Positions 22,213 through 30,851 of a DNA stretch of 64,000 nucleotides are shown here, piece after piece. Under the pieces are notes generated by a model, which saw only the letters and a list, made by a program, of their open reading frames with translations, made no database searches and was not told the DNA's origin. A program made the translations under genes and the position numbers. This stretch comes from an uncultured Bacteroidia bacterium (GTDB lineage: Bacteria; Bacteroidota; Bacteroidia; Bacteroidales; F082), in the NCBI GenBank assembly GCA_902770835.1, contig CACXUM010000019.1, positions 1 to 64,000 on the forward strand, in the 5' to 3' direction. How positions within the stretch are numbered: the stretch's first letter is position 1; each line of letters starts with the position of its first letter.

Positions 22213-23967
22213 TCACTTCAAATTCAAAGCAATCTGCAATTCATCCAACTGCTCTTGGGCAATCGGGGCAGGCGAGCCGCTCATCACGTCGCGACCGGCG
22301 TTGTTCTTCGGGAAGGCGATGAAGTCGCGGATGCTGTCTGCACCACCGAAGAGCGAGCAAAGACGGTCGAAGCCGAAGGCCAAACCAGCGTGAGGCGGTG
22401 CGCCATACTCGAAGGCACCCATCAGGAAGCCGAACTGCTCCTGTGCCTTCTCGTCGGTAAAGCCGAGTGTGTGGAACATCTTGTTCTGCAAAGTGCGGTC
22501 GTGAATACGGATGGAGCCGCCGCCGACTTCCACACCGTTCATCACGATGTCGTAGGCATTGGCGCGGATGTCGCCCCACTTTGTCGGGTCGTCAAGCAAG
22601 GCCTCATCTTCGGGTTTCGGTGCGGTGAAGGGATGGTGCATCGCATAATAGCGTTGCGTCTCCTCATCCCATTCCAAAAGCGGGAAGTCGATGACCCACA
22701 GCGGTGCGTATTCATCGGGCTTGCGCAGGCCGAGTTGGTTGCCCATCTCAAGACGCAAAGCGTTGAGTTGTGTGCGGGTCTTCATAGCCTCGCCGCAGAG
22801 GATGAGCATCAGGTCGCCGGGCTTGGCACCGAACTTGTCGGCGATAACTTTCAAGTCTTCAGGGGTGTAGAACTTATCTACTGACGACTTGAACGTGCCA
22901 TCGGCGTTGTATTTGATATACACCATACCACCAGCACCCACCTGTGGACGCTTCACGAACTCGGTAAGGGCATCAAGTTGCTTGCGGGTGTATTCCGAAC
23001 AACCCTCGGCGTTGATGCCGACCACCAAATCAGCATTGTCGAAGAGGCCGAAACCCTTGCCTTTCACCACGTCGTTGAGTTCCACGAACTTCATCCCAAA
23101 GCGGATGTCGGGTTTGTCGGAGCCGTAGTATTTCATGGCATCGTGCCAAGTCATGCGCGGGAATTGGTCAAACTCGAGCCCTTTCATTTCCTTGAAAAGG
23201 TGCTTGGCCAAGCCCTCAAAAGTGTTCAGCACATCCTCTTGCTCCACAAACGACATCTCGCAGTCGATTTGCGTGAACTCGGGCTGACGGTCGGCGCGGA
23301 GGTCCTCATCGCGGAAGCAACGCACAATTTGGAAGTAGCGGTCCATACCGGCCACCATCAGCAGTTGCTTGTATTGCTGCGGGCTTTGTGGCAGGGCGTA
23401 AAACTCGCCAGGATTCATACGGCTTGGCACCACGAAGTCGCGGGCACCTTCGGGCGTGCTCTTGATGAGCATCGGGGTCTCGATTTCGAGGAAATTGAGG
23501 TTACTCAAATAGTTGCGCACGAGCATAGCCATACGATGTCGCAATTCAAGATTTTGGCGCACAGGGTTGCGGCGAATGTCCAAATAGCGGTATTTCATAC
23601 GAAGATCATCGCCGCCGTCGCTGACGTCTTCAATGGTGAAGGGCGGGGTCTTGCTGCCGTTGAGCAGTGTGAACTCGCTGACTTTCAGTTCAATTTCTCC
23701 CGTCGGCATATTCGGGTTTTTCGATTCGCGCTCGATGACGGTGCCTTTGGCCTGAATCACAAACTCGCGCCCGAAGGAGCGGGCTTGTTCAAGAAGTTTC
23801 GGGTCGCTGCTGCCATCCAAGAAGAGTTGGGTGATGCCGTAACGGTCGCGGAGGTCAATCCAAACGAGGGAGCCTTTGTCGCGGGTGCGCTGCACCCAGC
23901 CGGCCAATGTCACTTGCTTGCCGGCGTCGGCAAGACGAAGTTCGCCACAAGTATGCGTTCTGTACAT
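22213..23967 (-). CDS. aspS: Aspartate-tRNA ligase
   Basis: 584 residues, normal bacterial length. An N-terminal OB anticodon-binding domain is followed by the class II core. Motif 2 is [18 protein letters not shown] near residues 217-234, and motif 3 is G-L-A-F-G-F-D-R-L near 537-545. It charges tRNA-Asp with aspartate. The upstream leader (about 23985-24015) repeats TTTAAAGATTT. Monocistronic, ended by the hairpin at 22176-22202. Confidence 0.97.
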   Translation of the reverse strand: MYRTHTCGELRLADAGKQVTLAGWVQRTRDKGSLVWIDLRDRYGITQLFLDGSSDPKLLEQARSFGREFVIQAKGTVIERESKNPNMPTGEIELKVSEFTLLNGSKTPPFTIEDVSDGGDDLRMKYRYLDIRRNPVRQNLELRHRMAMLVRNYLSNLNFLEIETPMLIKSTPEGARDFVVPSRMNPGEFYALPQSPQQYKQLLMVAGMDRYFQIVRCFRDEDLRADRQPEFTQIDCEMSFVEQEDVLNTFEGLAKHLFKEMKGLEFDQFPRMTWHDAMKYYGSDKPDIRFGMKFVELNDVVKGKGFGLFDNADLVVGINAEGCSEYTRKQLDALTEFVKRPQVGAGGMVYIKYNADGTFKSSVDKFYTPEDLKVIADKFGAKPGDLMLILCGEAMKTRTQLNALRLEMGNQLGLRKPDEYAPLWVIDFPLLEWDEETQRYYAMHHPFTAPKPEDEALLDDPTKWGDIRANAYDIVMNGVEVGGGSIRIHDRTLQNKMFHTLGFTDEKAQEQFGFLMGAFEYGAPPHAGLAFGFDRLCSLFGGADSIRDFIAFPKNNAGRDVMSGSPAPIAQEQLDELQIALNLK

Positions 23968-24057
23968 ATTCTCTGATTTAAAGATTTATTATTTCAAGAT
24001 TTAAAGATTTGTCTAATGAACGGAACTGCAAAAGTAGTAAAAAAACAATCCTAATTT

Positions 24058-24393
24058 TCAAACTACGGCTTGCATAAGACTTTCTTTCACAAAAGCGTTG
24101 AGCGAAATGCCTTCTTCTTGGGCTTTGGCTGCAACTTTTGCGTGGAGTTCAATGGGAATGCGGATGTTGAAACTGCCTGTGTATGATTTATGTAGGGGAA
24201 GTCCCTTCTCTTTGCAGAAAGCGATATAGTCTTCCACGGCATTGATGAAGTCTTTCTTCAATTCGGCGAGTGTGCTGCCTTCGTAGGTCACCAAAGTTCC
24301 CTTGTCCAAACCGAGCACTTTTCCATAGAGGGTGTCGCTATCGAGTTCGGCCTCTATGCTTCCAATGAATCCTTTGTATTTTAGTGTATCCAT
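24058..24393 (-). CDS. hicB: HicB family antitoxin
   Basis: 111 residues: an N-terminal HicB partial RNase H-like domain (Y-K-G-F-I-G-S-I-E, then T-Y-E-G-S-T-L-A-E-L) and a C-terminal ribbon-helix-helix-like DNA-binding part (S-F-N-I-R-I-P-I-E-L-H-A-K). It neutralises HicA and probably represses the operon. It follows hicA by two bases. Confidence 0.9.
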   Translation of the reverse strand: MDTLKYKGFIGSIEAELDSDTLYGKVLGLDKGTLVTYEGSTLAELKKDFINAVEDYIAFCKEKGLPLHKSYTGSFNIRIPIELHAKVAAKAQEEGISLNAFVKESLMQAVV

Positions 24394-24395
24394 TT

Positions 24396-24653
24396 TTATA
24401 TGAGTTTGTTTTCTGTCAGATAGTTCACGATGTCTTTCAAGGCTTTTTCCTTGACGATGTTGGCAGGATGAGGTTTGTGTGCCAAATATTGTAATTGCTT
24501 ATCTTTGTTATAGAACCTCACTCTCGAGCCTGATGTTTTTCCTTTGTCATCTTTCTCAAAACCAAGTTGAAGAAGGACGGTTTCCAATTCGGCGAAAGTG
24601 AAGTCCTTGGGCAGGCGGCACATCCTCTCTATCAGTTTTTCCTTTTTGGTCAT
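24396..24653 (-). CDS. hicA: HicA family mRNA interferase toxin
   Basis: 85 residues from ATG 24653 (M-T-K-K-E-K-L-I). It has the HicA double-stranded RNA-binding-like fold with the catalytic His region Y-L-A-H-K-P-H-P-A-N. HicA cleaves mRNA when not bound by HicB. The gene order hicA-hicB, with the toxin first, is normal for HicAB. Confidence 0.88.
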   Translation of the reverse strand: MTKKEKLIERMCRLPKDFTFAELETVLLQLGFEKDDKGKTSGSRVRFYNKDKQLQYLAHKPHPANIVKEKALKDIVNYLTENKLI

Positions 24654-24726
24654 TGTGCAACTGTTTTTCGGTTGCAAAGGTAATAACTATTTCTGGAACA
24701 CAACAGAATCACACTGATTATTTCAT

Positions 24727-24734
24727 TATTTTTG
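24727..24734 (+). promoter_or_regulatory. -7 box (TATTTTTG) of a secreted-protein gene
   Basis: TATTTTTG ends 30 bases before ATG 24765 and shows that the earlier in-frame start at 24732 is not used. Confidence 0.55.
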
Positions 24735-24764
24735 CCGCATAATCTTCTAAACAATCATTCAATT

Positions 24765-26456
24765 ATGAAGAAAATCATCTTTGTTTTCATTATGGCTTTT
24801 GCGACAATCACATTGATGGCGCAACAAACAGCCGAACTTACAGAAGCCTTGGACAGCCTTGTCGTTACTGATATTGACGGTGGTTTTGTAAGGGCTAAAT
24901 TCAACTATGGTTACGACAGCAACAAACGCCTGAACCAAGTCATTTTCTCGAAAGTGGAAGAGTTCTCCACCGACTTGCATTATTCCGAAAAATGGCACTA
25001 CGACTACGATGACAACAATCGCTGCCTTTCCTTTTCCTACTGGAATTGGGAAAACAACGACTGGTTTCTCCATCAGAAGACGGACAGCGTTTTCGACAAT
25101 GCGGGCAACTGCGTTTTCGTATCGGAATTTCGGTGCGCTGAAATCGGAGCAGGACATTCTTATAACCGATTGGAATATGATTATGAAAACAACAAGTGCG
25201 TTGAGTATAGAGCATACAGCCGTAGTGAGTCTGACACGACTTGGGTACCTTGCGAACGATTGAGATGGGAATATGACGAACTGGGCTGTTTGACGATAGA
25301 ATTCCGTGACTTTACCGAGGGCAACAACTGGAAGCCCTTTAGCAAACTGGTTTACACCTACGACGACCAGCACCGATTGGTTTTGGAGGAATATTTCCTT
25401 TGGAACGCCAACACGGGCAGTTGGGATTCGGGAGAGAGCACTTCCGAATATGAATACAACACGGACGGCTTGCTGTTGAGGAAATTTGAATTTTCAAACA
25501 CAAACGGCATAGAAACCGAGACCGAAACAAAATATCTTTATGATGAGCACAACAATCCCATTTGGTATTATTACCGCCGTATCACGCTTCCTGATTTCAT
25601 CTGGGAGCAAGACACCATCGAATTTGCTTATAATGAACACGACAGCCTCGTTTGGAAATTGGAGAACTTCACCCATCACAATGGCGCCGCGATAGACCAT
25701 CCTGTGCTATACGAATATGAGCGTGACGAGCAAGACCGCATCGTTGCAGAAACCTGTTACGACAATTGGGCGAGTGGACAACAGCCTCGCTTCAGGTACG
25801 AAAACACTTATGACGAACAAGGCCGCGTTGCTATGAAGCGCTGCAAAAGATACAGTATGATCGATGGGGCGTTGTTGGGCGATTCCTATGTGGAATATGA
25901 GTTTGACGACCAAGGAAACTTGGTTTCAGAATGGGAAGTTTATCAGGACTATTATTTTCAGAACTATTTGGATTTCTATTTCAGACAGGGTTTTGACTAT
26001 AACACACCGTCTGACAACATATTAGGACTGGAAAGGGCTTGGAACGATTTCATTGGTTTTATGACCGACCACGAATTCCGTATGGTACTCGACGGCAATC
26101 CTTATTATTGGACAAACGACCATTTCCCGATTCATCACAAATGGGAATCAGGGGTTTGGAGGTTCAGCGACCCCAATTTGCCCGACATCATCTCGCCTGT
26201 TAATGCAGACGTGGCATTGTATTATTCCAAGCATTATGAAAACCTTCCCGAAGCATCCAGTTCCCCCGCTCGTGTTTTCAACATCGAAGGCGGTTTGGCC
26301 GTCGAATGTGATGAGCCTGCTGATATTGTGGTCTACGATATGCTCGGTCGTGCTGTGGCACAAAAGAGGCAGGTTTTGCATAGCGAGTTTTGCCTCAAAT
26401 CAGGCCTATATGTGGTGAAGGTGGGCGAAAGGGCAATGAAGGCGGTGGTGAAATGA
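24765..26456 (+). CDS. Secreted protein with YD-like repeats and T9SS sorting domain
   Basis: 563 residues. The signal peptide is M-K-K-I-I-F-V-F-I to L-M-A-Q-Q. The body contains about ten short repeats of the Y-D-x-x-x-R-L type (for example Y-D-D-Q-H-R-L, Y-D-E-Q-G-R-V), resembling degenerate YD/RHS repeats. The C-terminus (A-D-I-V-V-Y-D-M-L-G-R then S-G-L-Y-V-V-K-V-G) is a T9SS type A sorting domain, so the protein is probably exported and cell-surface bound. Same architecture class as the gene at 55932. Function unknown. Confidence 0.75.
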   Translation: MKKIIFVFIMAFATITLMAQQTAELTEALDSLVVTDIDGGFVRAKFNYGYDSNKRLNQVIFSKVEEFSTDLHYSEKWHYDYDDNNRCLSFSYWNWENNDWFLHQKTDSVFDNAGNCVFVSEFRCAEIGAGHSYNRLEYDYENNKCVEYRAYSRSESDTTWVPCERLRWEYDELGCLTIEFRDFTEGNNWKPFSKLVYTYDDQHRLVLEEYFLWNANTGSWDSGESTSEYEYNTDGLLLRKFEFSNTNGIETETETKYLYDEHNNPIWYYYRRITLPDFIWEQDTIEFAYNEHDSLVWKLENFTHHNGAAIDHPVLYEYERDEQDRIVAETCYDNWASGQQPRFRYENTYDEQGRVAMKRCKRYSMIDGALLGDSYVEYEFDDQGNLVSEWEVYQDYYFQNYLDFYFRQGFDYNTPSDNILGLERAWNDFIGFMTDHEFRMVLDGNPYYWTNDHFPIHHKWESGVWRFSDPNLPDIISPVNADVALYYSKHYENLPEASSSPARVFNIEGGLAVECDEPADIVVYDMLGRAVAQKRQVLHSEFCLKSGLYVVKVGERAMKAVVK

Positions 26457-26529
26457 TTTGCAAGAATTGATAATCCTTTTGGATTGTCGTAAAGGAGTGT
26501 TTTTTTGTAAACACTTGAGCAAATTGAGT

Positions 26530-26718
26530 TTACATATTATCAACATCGAAAAACCCAGAAAACTCGGAAATACATTTTTCGTCTCTTCCGTTTCTTCCGA
26601 TGTCAATAATATATGTCCCGTTTAAAAATGTAGTTCGTGATCCGTTACTTATCTCGCCGAAATAAAATTGAAAATCTTGGGAATTTTTCGATGAACAATT
26701 AAAAATCCGAACAATCAA
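26530..26718 (-). other. Gene-poor stretch with a weak reading frame
   Basis: The 284 bases 26457-26740 lie between the secreted-protein gene and the Ig-like lipoprotein. A 62-codon minus-strand frame is open here, but it has no recognisable motif and may be chance or a remnant. A small stem (AGTGTTT/AAACACT) near 26492-26512 may end the upstream transcript. Confidence 0.25.
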
Positions 26719-26727
26719 ACAATTTCT

Positions 26728-26735
26728 TACCTTTG
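26728..26735 (+). promoter_or_regulatory. -7 box (TACCTTTG) close to a GTG start
   Basis: TACCTTTG ends only five bases before the GTG at 26741, so the transcript would be leaderless or nearly so. Confidence 0.5.
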
Positions 26736-26740
26736 CAGCC

Positions 26741-28612
26741 GTGATTCGGAAACTGAAATATCTGCTTTTTTACCTCGCAATGTTGCTGACGGCCTTCTTA
26801 GCCCAGCGTTGCGCCAATGCGGTGGCACCCACGGGCGGGCCGAAAGACGAAACACCGCCCAAGGTGGTGGCAACCGTGCCCGAAAACCATAGCGTCAATT
26901 TCATCGGGAAGAAAATCGAAATCACTTTCGACGAGTATGTCTCCCTCGAAAACGCCAACCAGAACGTGATGATTTCGCCACCACTGAGCGAGAAACCCGA
27001 CATCAAACTGAAGAACAAGACCGTAATCATAAAGTTCAAGGAAACCTTGGCGGCCAACACGACCTACACCATCAACTTCGGCGCGGCCATCAAGGACTTG
27101 CACGAAGGCAACCAATTCAAGGATTATGTGTACAGCTTTTCGACTGGCGACCACATCGACACGCTCCAAATTGCAGGAAAACTGCTCACCGCCGAGGACA
27201 AGCGGCCCGTTGAAGGTGCTTACGTTTCGCTCTATGCCGCCGACCGCGACAACCTTGATTCGTTGCCCTTGAACACCAAGCCTAACTACATCACCAAGAC
27301 CGACAAGGAAGGCCATTTCCGCCTCAATGGATTGGCCGACAAGAGGTATCTGGTTTTCGCCCTCAAGGATGTGAACTCCAACCTTTTCTTCGACTTGCCG
27401 AATGAAGAAGTGGCGTTTTTGGATTCGTTGGTACCTGCCTCCTATCCGCAAACTTCGAGGCCGCAAGTGGTGGATACGATGGCAACGGACAGCACTTTGT
27501 TCGTCAATGACACTTTGATGATGGCCAATGGCACATTGGCAAAGGACACATTGCAGATGAATGACACCTTGTTGATGAACGATACCATCGGGATGAGGCC
27601 CGATTCCGCCATCATCGTTCAGAAAGACACTGTGCCCCAACGCATTTTCGACCAAAAAGCCTTGAACCTCACGCTTTATATGTTCACGGAGGTTGACTCT
27701 ACGCAGGTGCTTTTGGAGAAGAAGCTCGTCGAAGAAGGATTGCTGCGATTCGTGTTCCGCCATCCCGCCAAGGAAGCCGTCGTGATGACCCCCGAAATGC
27801 TGCCCGACACTTTCAATCTCGTCTCGTTGCATTCGCCCGACCATGACACGATCAGATGGTATTTCACGCCCAATGTGAAAGACAGCCTTTGGGTGCATGT
27901 GAAACACGACACATTGATCAACGATTCCTCGCGCTACAGCTTGAAATTCAAGGAGTCGGGGGGAAACAGAAGACGGAAACGCGAGCCCGAAAAACTGAAA
28001 GTCAGCAACAACACCATCATTCATGGCGGACTCAAGCCCGGCGATGATTTCATCCTGAAATTCTCCGAACCTATCGTCAAATACCAGATGCGCGACTCGG
28101 CAGTTTTCAAACGAGACACAATTGTTTCCTACAACGAACTTGTCTTTGAGCAAGCCGACGAATTTGGTTTGGAATACAAACTGATGGCCGACCTTGAGGA
28201 CGAAATCAACTACACTATCGAGATTCCCGACTCGGTCTTTTTCGGCATCCGTGGCCGCACGCACGAGCCTATCAAGGCCGAATTTCATCGCCTGAAGGAT
28301 GACGAATATGGCAACATCTACATCACCGTGATTCCGCCCGAGGGCATGAAACAAGTGGTCGTGCAACTCACAGACGAGAACGGGAAAGTGCTTAAGCAAC
28401 AGACGATTACAAAGAAAGAAGAGGTGATGTTTGAGCATCTCGCTCCTGCGAAATACAAGCTCCGCACCATCCTCGATGCCGACGGCAACGGCAAGTGGAG
28501 CACGGGCAACTACCACCGCCGTACCCTGCCCGAAACCGTCATCGAATATAAAGACCCCCTTGACCTGAAGGCCGGCTGGGACATTGACTTGGACGAACCT
28601 TGGGAATTGTAA
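26741..28612 (+). CDS. Ig-like domain lipoprotein
   Basis: 623 residues. A lipoprotein signal (V/M-I-R-K-L-K-Y-L-L-F to L-A-Q-R-C) is followed by P-T-G-G-P-K-D-E-T-P-P, a hallmark of a widely conserved Bacteroidota lipoprotein with an SbsA-type Ig-like domain (about residues 35-135). A carboxypeptidase-like or prealbumin-like domain follows (P-V-E-G-A-Y-V-S-L-Y-A). A Thr/Asp/Met-rich segment near 250-285 repeats the motif N-D-T-L-x-M. The start is GTG at 26741; the next ATG would leave no charged n-region. Probably surface or periplasmic. Function unknown. Confidence 0.75.
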   Translation: MIRKLKYLLFYLAMLLTAFLAQRCANAVAPTGGPKDETPPKVVATVPENHSVNFIGKKIEITFDEYVSLENANQNVMISPPLSEKPDIKLKNKTVIIKFKETLAANTTYTINFGAAIKDLHEGNQFKDYVYSFSTGDHIDTLQIAGKLLTAEDKRPVEGAYVSLYAADRDNLDSLPLNTKPNYITKTDKEGHFRLNGLADKRYLVFALKDVNSNLFFDLPNEEVAFLDSLVPASYPQTSRPQVVDTMATDSTLFVNDTLMMANGTLAKDTLQMNDTLLMNDTIGMRPDSAIIVQKDTVPQRIFDQKALNLTLYMFTEVDSTQVLLEKKLVEEGLLRFVFRHPAKEAVVMTPEMLPDTFNLVSLHSPDHDTIRWYFTPNVKDSLWVHVKHDTLINDSSRYSLKFKESGGNRRRKREPEKLKVSNNTIIHGGLKPGDDFILKFSEPIVKYQMRDSAVFKRDTIVSYNELVFEQADEFGLEYKLMADLEDEINYTIEIPDSVFFGIRGRTHEPIKAEFHRLKDDEYGNIYITVIPPEGMKQVVVQLTDENGKVLKQQTITKKEEVMFEHLAPAKYKLRTILDADGNGKWSTGNYHRRTLPETVIEYKDPLDLKAGWDIDLDEPWEL

Positions 28613-28623
28613 AAACCACCGCC

Positions 28624-30222
28624 ATGAAGCCCCGAACCGATAACAACCCCTTCGGCCTACTGACCGCCTTTTTGATGATTGTCATCGCGGGATTGTTCAT
28701 CCAAAAAGACTACATGGACGAATACCCCAACCACATCCACGCATGGGCCGAGCAAGACCATTATGCGCTCGCTATCGGGTTCATTAACAATGGTTTCGAC
28801 CTGTTTCACCCCGAAACGATGATTTACAACAAGCAATTCCCTGACTGGTGGAAAACTGCCTCTGAAACAACTATCACTGCCGCCGACTTCCCCATCCATG
28901 AGTATTGCGCCGCCCTGCTGATGCGTATTTTTGGCACCACCTCACCTTGGGTGTTCCGCCTTTGGACCATGCTTTGGGGCTTCGTCGGGCTGCTTTTTCT
29001 CTATCGAATCGCTTTGCGGCTCACTGATGACTGGCTGAAATCCATCCTTGTCACCACCATCGCCCTGACTTCACCCGTCTATGCCTATTTCCTCAATGGC
29101 TTTCTACCCAGTATTCCTGCTTTGTCATTGGGAATCATTGGGTTATGGTTTTATCTGAAGTATTACGACGGCCACACCAAAAGGCATTTCAACCTCGGCA
29201 TGGTCTTCCTCACCTTGGCCATGCTCATGCGCACCACTTTTGCCATTGAGCTTATTGCCATCCTTTGTTTTGAGGCGTTGCGCATTTTCCGAAAGGAAAG
29301 CACTTGGCCCGACAAACTGCCTGCTGTCCTCGTTTCGGCATTGGTTTTCATGGCTTATTTCCTATGGAACAGGCACTTACGCAATCTTTACGGCACCATT
29401 TTCCTGAACCAATTGCTGCCGCCCGAAGATTGGCAAGATGCCAAGGAACTCATCGCCAAGGCCTACGACAATTGGGGTTTCCATTATTTCCAGAAGTTCC
29501 AATACCTTGTTTTTCTGCTGATTGCGCTCATCGCCATCGGCATTGCCATTTATCAATCAACAAGGAAGGAAGCGGTCGTTTCTTCTACGCGAAAACCGCT
29601 TTCTCTTTGGTGGCTCCCCCTGATTGAAGTTTTCGGTTGCCTGCTGTTCAGCGTGGCAATGATGCAGCAGATGCCCCATCACGATTATTATCTCATCGAC
29701 ACCTTCTTCCTTCCAGTTCTCATCATCATTGCATTGTTGCTCAATGTATTGCCTAAGAACCTCAATTCCAATGGGATGGCATGTTCTTTTGTAGGCATTG
29801 TTTGCACCATAATGGTGTTCAACGCCACAAAAATGCAAACCGAAAGGCGGGATGACAACGACCTGAGCCACATCAGTTACATTAATTATAAGGATGCCGA
29901 TGTGTTTTTGGACTCGCTCGGCATACCTCGTGACGCCAAAATCGTTTGTCTTTACGGCTTCCCTCAAAACGGGCCGTTCCTGCAAATGCAGCGCATGGGC
30001 TTTACTGCGATGTGGGAAAAAAACCGCCTGCCCGATGCCATCGAAAACTGGGAATTCGACTACATCGTCATAGAGGATTACCAATTCGTTTCACATTTCG
30101 AGGAAAGGAAAGCCCTGCTCACGCGGCTGAAAAAGATAGGCAACAACGGCAAAATCTCCGTGTGTACCCTCGCCGACCGCCCCTTGCGAAACGATGCTTG
30201 GGAGTTTTTCTATTACAATTAG
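28624..30222 (+). CDS. Polytopic glycosyltransferase-like membrane protein (GT39/ArnT-like)
   Basis: About 532 residues from ATG 28624 with roughly 11 hydrophobic segments. The first extracytoplasmic loop contains Q-K-D-Y-M-D-E-Y, as in PMT/ArnT-type glycosyltransferases, which use polyprenyl-phosphate sugars outside the membrane. A soluble C-terminal part follows (S-H-I-S-Y-I-N-Y-K-D-A). It lies 11 bases after the Ig-like lipoprotein gene, so co-transcription is likely. The acceptor is unknown. Its stop overlaps the convergent next gene by four bases. Confidence 0.7.
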   Translation: MKPRTDNNPFGLLTAFLMIVIAGLFIQKDYMDEYPNHIHAWAEQDHYALAIGFINNGFDLFHPETMIYNKQFPDWWKTASETTITAADFPIHEYCAALLMRIFGTTSPWVFRLWTMLWGFVGLLFLYRIALRLTDDWLKSILVTTIALTSPVYAYFLNGFLPSIPALSLGIIGLWFYLKYYDGHTKRHFNLGMVFLTLAMLMRTTFAIELIAILCFEALRIFRKESTWPDKLPAVLVSALVFMAYFLWNRHLRNLYGTIFLNQLLPPEDWQDAKELIAKAYDNWGFHYFQKFQYLVFLLIALIAIGIAIYQSTRKEAVVSSTRKPLSLWWLPLIEVFGCLLFSVAMMQQMPHHDYYLIDTFFLPVLIIIALLLNVLPKNLNSNGMACSFVGIVCTIMVFNATKMQTERRDDNDLSHISYINYKDADVFLDSLGIPRDAKIVCLYGFPQNGPFLQMQRMGFTAMWEKNRLPDAIENWEFDYIVIEDYQFVSHFEERKALLTRLKKIGNNGKISVCTLADRPLRNDAWEFFYYN

Positions 30223-30848
30223 TTTTCGTCGGCCAAAATCACAACTCGCATCCCGACAAAAGCATACTTGGCTTTCAGTTCGTCCAAGTCGTTGTTTCTC
30301 AATCGGATGCAACCTTCGCTACCGCGACCCGGCACCGAACTTTCGTTGTTGGTGCTGCCATGAATGCCGATGCCCGAATGGCCAGGCGTTTTCAGGCGCA
30401 TGAACCAGTTGCCGTAGGACAAAATCGAGCCGCGACCGTCGCCGAAGTCGTGCGTCCATTTGGAGGCATCCACAATTTCAGTGATGGTAAAGGGATTTTC
30501 AGCGGTACATTCAGGGGTCTTCATGTCGCCTTTCCTTTGCTTTTGGCCTTTCGCAAGTCCCACACAGACAGGATAATGCACACGCTTGACCGTGTCGCCG
30601 TTGACCACTTCGCAAACATACAGCCGATACTCGGGTTTGGAGATGATGATGAAGCAGTTTTTCTTGTTGACTACCTCGGAATAATATGTCGCTGTATCGG
30701 CAGGAATGGCCACAATGGTATCTTGCGTGGCGGTTTCCAAGGGTGCAACCACTTTTGTTTCAGCAGTTTGGCCTCCCGAAGAAGAACCGCATGACGGCAT
30801 GGCGAACAACGCCACCAACAGACCGAAAAGCAAGGTCATATTCTTCAT
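30219..30848 (-). CDS. L,D-transpeptidase (YkuD) lipoprotein
   Basis: 209 residues. The lipoprotein signal has lipobox A-M-P-S-C (Cys about 20), and the YkuD catalytic domain follows. Motifs are G-I-G-I-H-G-S-T near 162-169 and G-S-E-G-C-I-R-L near 178-185, with the nucleophile Cys. These enzymes form or cut peptidoglycan cross-links or attach lipoproteins. The classical S-H-G-C is S-E-G-C here, so the usual His next to the catalytic Cys is Glu. Confidence 0.85.
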   Translation of the reverse strand: MKNMTLLFGLLVALFAMPSCGSSSGGQTAETKVVAPLETATQDTIVAIPADTATYYSEVVNKKNCFIIISKPEYRLYVCEVVNGDTVKRVHYPVCVGLAKGQKQRKGDMKTPECTAENPFTITEIVDASKWTHDFGDGRGSILSYGNWFMRLKTPGHSGIGIHGSTNNESSVPGRGSEGCIRLRNNDLDELKAKYAFVGMRVVILADEN

Positions 30849-30851
30849 CGT

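Noticed and set aside
24732-24764. Longer start of the T9SS protein at 24732
   Set aside because: It lies inside the -7 box, and the signal peptide begins at 24765.
26530-26718. 62-codon minus-strand frame in the gap before the Ig-like lipoprotein
   Set aside because: No motif, weak start context and no neighbour logic. Kept only as a low-confidence note in the features.
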